A DNA stretch of 64,000 nucleotides from DASRFA01 sp035651755 (GTDB taxonomy: Bacteria; Desulfobacterota; Binatia; UBA12015): assembly GCA_035651755.1 (NCBI GenBank), contig DASRFA010000032.1, forward strand, positions 124,001 through 188,000. The letters are read 5' to 3'. The notes below the pieces were generated by a model. The model searched no databases. It saw only the letters and a list, made by a program, of their open reading frames with translations, and was not told the origin of the DNA. Of this stretch, positions 61,528 to 64,000 are shown piece after piece; the stretch's first letter is position 1; the number at the start of each line of letters is the position of its first letter. A program made the translations under genes and the position numbers.

Positions 61528-64000
61528 TTGAGGCAGCCGCGGCTCGCAGACCCCGTCCCGCTCCGCATCGAGCCGGAGAACGAGTGGGCGTGGTGCGGCG
61601 ACCGGAAGCTCGACCTGACGCCGAAGGCGTTCGCCGTCCTGCGATACCTGATCGCACGCCCGCGCCGGCTGGTGACGAAGGCGGAGCTGCTCGAGGCGAT
61701 CTGGAACGAGACGATCGTCAGCGAGTCCGCGCTCACGAGCTGCATCCGCGACCTCCGGAAGGCGCTCGGCGACTCCTCGCGCTCGCCACGCTACCTCGAG
61801 ACGGTCCACCGGCGCGGGTTTCGCTTCATCGGCCCGGTGACGGCGTCGGAGGCCGCCTTTGCGGGCGCGGTGTCCGCCGCGGCCGCGGCGCCGGCCGCGC
61901 CCGGAGGCGCCCCTGCGGCCGTCGCTGCGATCCTTCCGAATGCGCCGCTCGTCGGCCGCGACGGCGACCTCGCGCGTCTCCGCGCGCTCTTCGCGAGCGC
62001 CCTCGGCGGACGGCGCCAGGTCGTCTTCGTGACGGGGGAGGCCGGCATCGGGAAGACGTCGCTGGTCGAGGCGTTCCTCGCCGGCGTCACGGAGCGCGGC
62101 GCCGGCGGAGACGTCCGCATCGGACGTGGCCAGTGCGTCGAGCAGTACGGCGCGGGCGAGGCGTACCTGCCGGTGCTCGAGGCGCTCGGGCGCATGGGAC
62201 GAGAGCCGGGCGGCGACGCGCTCGTCGCGACCCTCCGCCAGCATGCGCCGACGTGGCTCGTGCAGCTCCCCGCGCTCCTGACCGACGAGGACTTCGAGGC
62301 CGTGCAGCGGCGGGCGCACGGCTCGACGCGCGAGCGCATGATGCGCGAGCTCATCGAGGCGCTCGACGTGCTGGCGGGCGAGCGGGCCCTCGTCCTCGTG
62401 CTCGAGGACCTCCACTGGAGCGACTCGGGAACGGTCGACCTGCTCGCGATGCTCGCCCGCCGCCGCGACCCGGCACGGCTCCTCCTCGTCGGAACCGCGC
62501 GCGCGGCCGAGATCGCGGCCAGCTCGCACCCGCTGAAGCCCGTCAAGCAAGAGCTCCAGATCCACGGCCAGTGCGACGAGATCGTGCTCGACTTCCTGAC
62601 CGAGACCGCGGTCGGCGAGTACCTCGCACGGCGCTTTCCGGAAGCGCCTTTCGTCGGCGAGCTGACGCGCGTCCTGCACCGCAGCACCGGCGGCAACCCG
62701 CTCTTCCTCGTGAACCTCGTCGACCATCTCCTCGCGCAGGGCCGCCTGCGCGAGGAAGCGGACGGCTGGCGGCTCGCGATCGGGGTCGACGAGGTCGCGT
62801 CCGATCTCCCGGAAACGCTCTGGCAGATCGTCGAGAAGCAGATCGAGCGTCTGAGCCCCGAGGAGCATGCGGTCCTCGCCGTCGGCGGCGTCGCCGGGCT
62901 GGAGTTCTCGGCCGCGCTCGCGACCGCGGACGGGATCGCCGTCGCCGACGCCGATCAGCGCTGCGCGACGCTCGCGCGTCGCGGGCAGCTCGTGCGCGCG
63001 CTCGGCGTCGCGGAATGGCCCGACGGCACGGTGGCCGGCCGCTACGGGTTCATCCACGCGCTCTACCGGAAGGTCCTGTACGCGCGCGTCGAGGTCGGCC
63101 ATCGCGTCGGGCTGCACGCGCGCATCGGCACGCGGCTCGAGCAGGCGTACGGCGCGGGCGCCGACGAGATCGCGGGCGAGCTGGCGATGCACTTCGAGGA
63201 GGGTCGCGACGTCGAGCGGGCGATCGCGTATCACGGGCACGCGGCCGACAACGCGCTCCGCCGCTACGGGCACCGCGAGGCGGCGAGCCACGCGACGCGC
63301 GCGCTGGAGCTCATCGCGACGCTTCCCGAATCGCCGGGGCGCCTCGAGCGCGAGCTCGCGATGCGTACCGCGCTCGCCGCGGCGCAGATCCGGCGGGGCG
63401 CGGACGCCCCCGAGGTGGTGCGGACCTACGCGGACGCGAAGGACGTCTCGACCCGGATGGACGCGAAGCTGGAGAACGTCCCGGCGCTGATCGGGCTCTT
63501 CCGCTACTACATCAGCCGCGCCGACCTCCGCGCCGCGGGCGAGATCGCGGAGCGGCTCGCCCCCCTGGCGGACGCGGCCGACGACACCGCGATCGTGGTC
63601 GCGATCCACAACGCGGTCGGCGTCCTCGCGTTCTACGCGGGCGACTTCGAGAACGCGCTCGCTCGCCTCGAGCGCGGCCTCGCCGCGTATGCCGCGCGCC
63701 GCCAGCGGTCGGGCCGCGTCCCCGCCGTGTGGGGCGGGCACGACGCGGTGTCCTCGTGTGGCGTGCATACCGCGTGGGTGCTCGGCGTGCTCGGGTACCC
63801 CGCGCGCGCGAGCGCGATGTTGCAGGAAGCGCTCGACCGCGCGCGCGCGACGGCATCGCCGTTCATGCTCGCGACGTCGTGCAGCTACGCCGCCGTGATC
63901 GAGGCCGCGGCCGGGGCGGACGTCGCCCTGGTGCGCGAGCTCAGCGAGGAAGCCTCGAGGCACGTGGAGGAGTGCCGGCGCCGCATCCCTCCCGGGGAGT
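61528..64000 (+). CDS. OmpR-type winged-helix–AAA_16 ATPase–TPR regulator (3' end outside window)
   Basis: At least 824 residues. The frame opens after a TAG at 61525, and TTG 61528 is the only start before the conserved part. The N-terminal CadC/OmpR-type winged helix (CGDRKLDLTPKAFAVLRYLI, LVTKAELLEAIWNE, TSCIRDLRKALGD, YLETVHRRGFRFIG) should bind DNA. An Ala-rich linker leads to the ATPase (PLVGRDGDLARLRALFASA), with Walker A GEAGIGKT near 170–177 and LVLVLEDLHWSD. TPR-like repeats continue past the edge. An 18-base palindrome just upstream may be its operator. Confidence 0.88.
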   Translation, partial: MRQPRLADPVPLRIEPENEWAWCGDRKLDLTPKAFAVLRYLIARPRRLVTKAELLEAIWNETIVSESALTSCIRDLRKALGDSSRSPRYLETVHRRGFRFIGPVTASEAAFAGAVSAAAAAPAAPGGAPAAVAAILPNAPLVGRDGDLARLRALFASALGGRRQVVFVTGEAGIGKTSLVEAFLAGVTERGAGGDVRIGRGQCVEQYGAGEAYLPVLEALGRMGREPGGDALVATLRQHAPTWLVQLPALLTDEDFEAVQRRAHGSTRERMMRELIEALDVLAGERALVLVLEDLHWSDSGTVDLLAMLARRRDPARLLLVGTARAAEIAASSHPLKPVKQELQIHGQCDEIVLDFLTETAVGEYLARRFPEAPFVGELTRVLHRSTGGNPLFLVNLVDHLLAQGRLREEADGWRLAIGVDEVASDLPETLWQIVEKQIERLSPEEHAVLAVGGVAGLEFSAALATADGIAVADADQRCATLARRGQLVRALGVAEWPDGTVAGRYGFIHALYRKVLYARVEVGHRVGLHARIGTRLEQAYGAGADEIAGELAMHFEEGRDVERAIAYHGHAADNALRRYGHREAASHATRALELIATLPESPGRLERELAMRTALAAAQIRRGADAPEVVRTYADAKDVSTRMDAKLENVPALIGLFRYYISRADLRAAGEIAERLAPLADAADDTAIVVAIHNAVGVLAFYAGDFENALARLERGLAAYAARRQRSGRVPAVWGGHDAVSSCGVHTAWVLGVLGYPARASAMLQEALDRARATASPFMLATSCSYAAVIEAAAGADVALVRELSEEASRHVEECRRRIPPGE

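Overview
This is a high-GC bacterial chromosome segment. Core genes sit beside secondary-metabolism and catabolic genes: cytochrome P450, VOC-fold enzymes, an acyl-lipid desaturase, and large AAA/TPR regulators. There are also many small exported proteins. The gene complement and syntenies (pnp–M16 protease–dut–purB, dnaX–ybaB–recR) suit a Gram-negative of the Deltaproteobacteria/Desulfobacterota/Myxococcota/Binatota sphere. A Binatota-like organism is my best guess, inferred from general content rather than from a marker gene. TolC and SecF-type proteins support an outer membrane.

Layout. Bases 1–9745 are one housekeeping run: the 3' part of pnp, an M16 protease, dut, then purB-purC-purS-purQ-purL-purF. 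Most of its junctions overlap by GTGA or ATGA, so translation is probably coupled. A RES/Xre-type toxin–antitoxin pair (9863–11049) sits between purF and the convergent nadB. Bases 12950–18496 return to housekeeping: a lytic transglycosylase, pgsA, the SRP RNA, dnaX, ybaB, recR and secF (no adjacent secD). Bases 18562–20272 hold an SDR and a two-domain VOC protein. Bases 20438–24278 look like a surface-fibre locus: an ECF sigma factor with a C-terminal SnoaL-like domain, a Sec-exported repeat protein ending in an S74 (endosialidase-chaperone) domain, and an exported protein with a short collagen-like tract.

An intact tRNA-Arg(CCT) at 24710 is followed by a 42-base copy of its 3' half at 27078. 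Just inside the left end, on the minus strand, is the C-terminal piece of a tyrosine recombinase whose catalytic Tyr has become Cys. I read 24784–27119 as a decayed tRNA-targeted integrative element. It contains a broken exported Cys-rich protein gene and one small intact gene.

Bases 27126–37603 are accessory metabolism. They include a P450 and a Zn-alcohol dehydrogenase that overlap by GTGA, a VOC protein, a His-rich exported protein, a DapB-like dehydrogenase, and an SnoaL/damaged-SDR/split-barrel operon. The section ends with a desaturase–ferredoxin-reductase pair divergent from a TetR gene across a strong dyad operator. Bases 37814–50424 carry two giant AAA/TPR regulators (one with a class III cyclase domain), a lipoprotein hydrolase, exported proteins, a GT39-like membrane transferase and a PQQ-type beta-propeller. 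Bases 50430–54744 hold a response-regulator remnant, an intact hybrid-free sensor kinase and a penicillin-acylase-family hydrolase. Bases 55416–61321 hold a DUF2332 protein and an EmrB-type exporter, divergent from a TetR–TolC–EmrA operon. The window ends inside a third AAA/TPR regulator with an OmpR-type winged helix.

Start codons are often GTG or TTG. Terminators are mostly GC-rich hairpins without T-tracts. No CRISPR array, rRNA or replication origin was seen.
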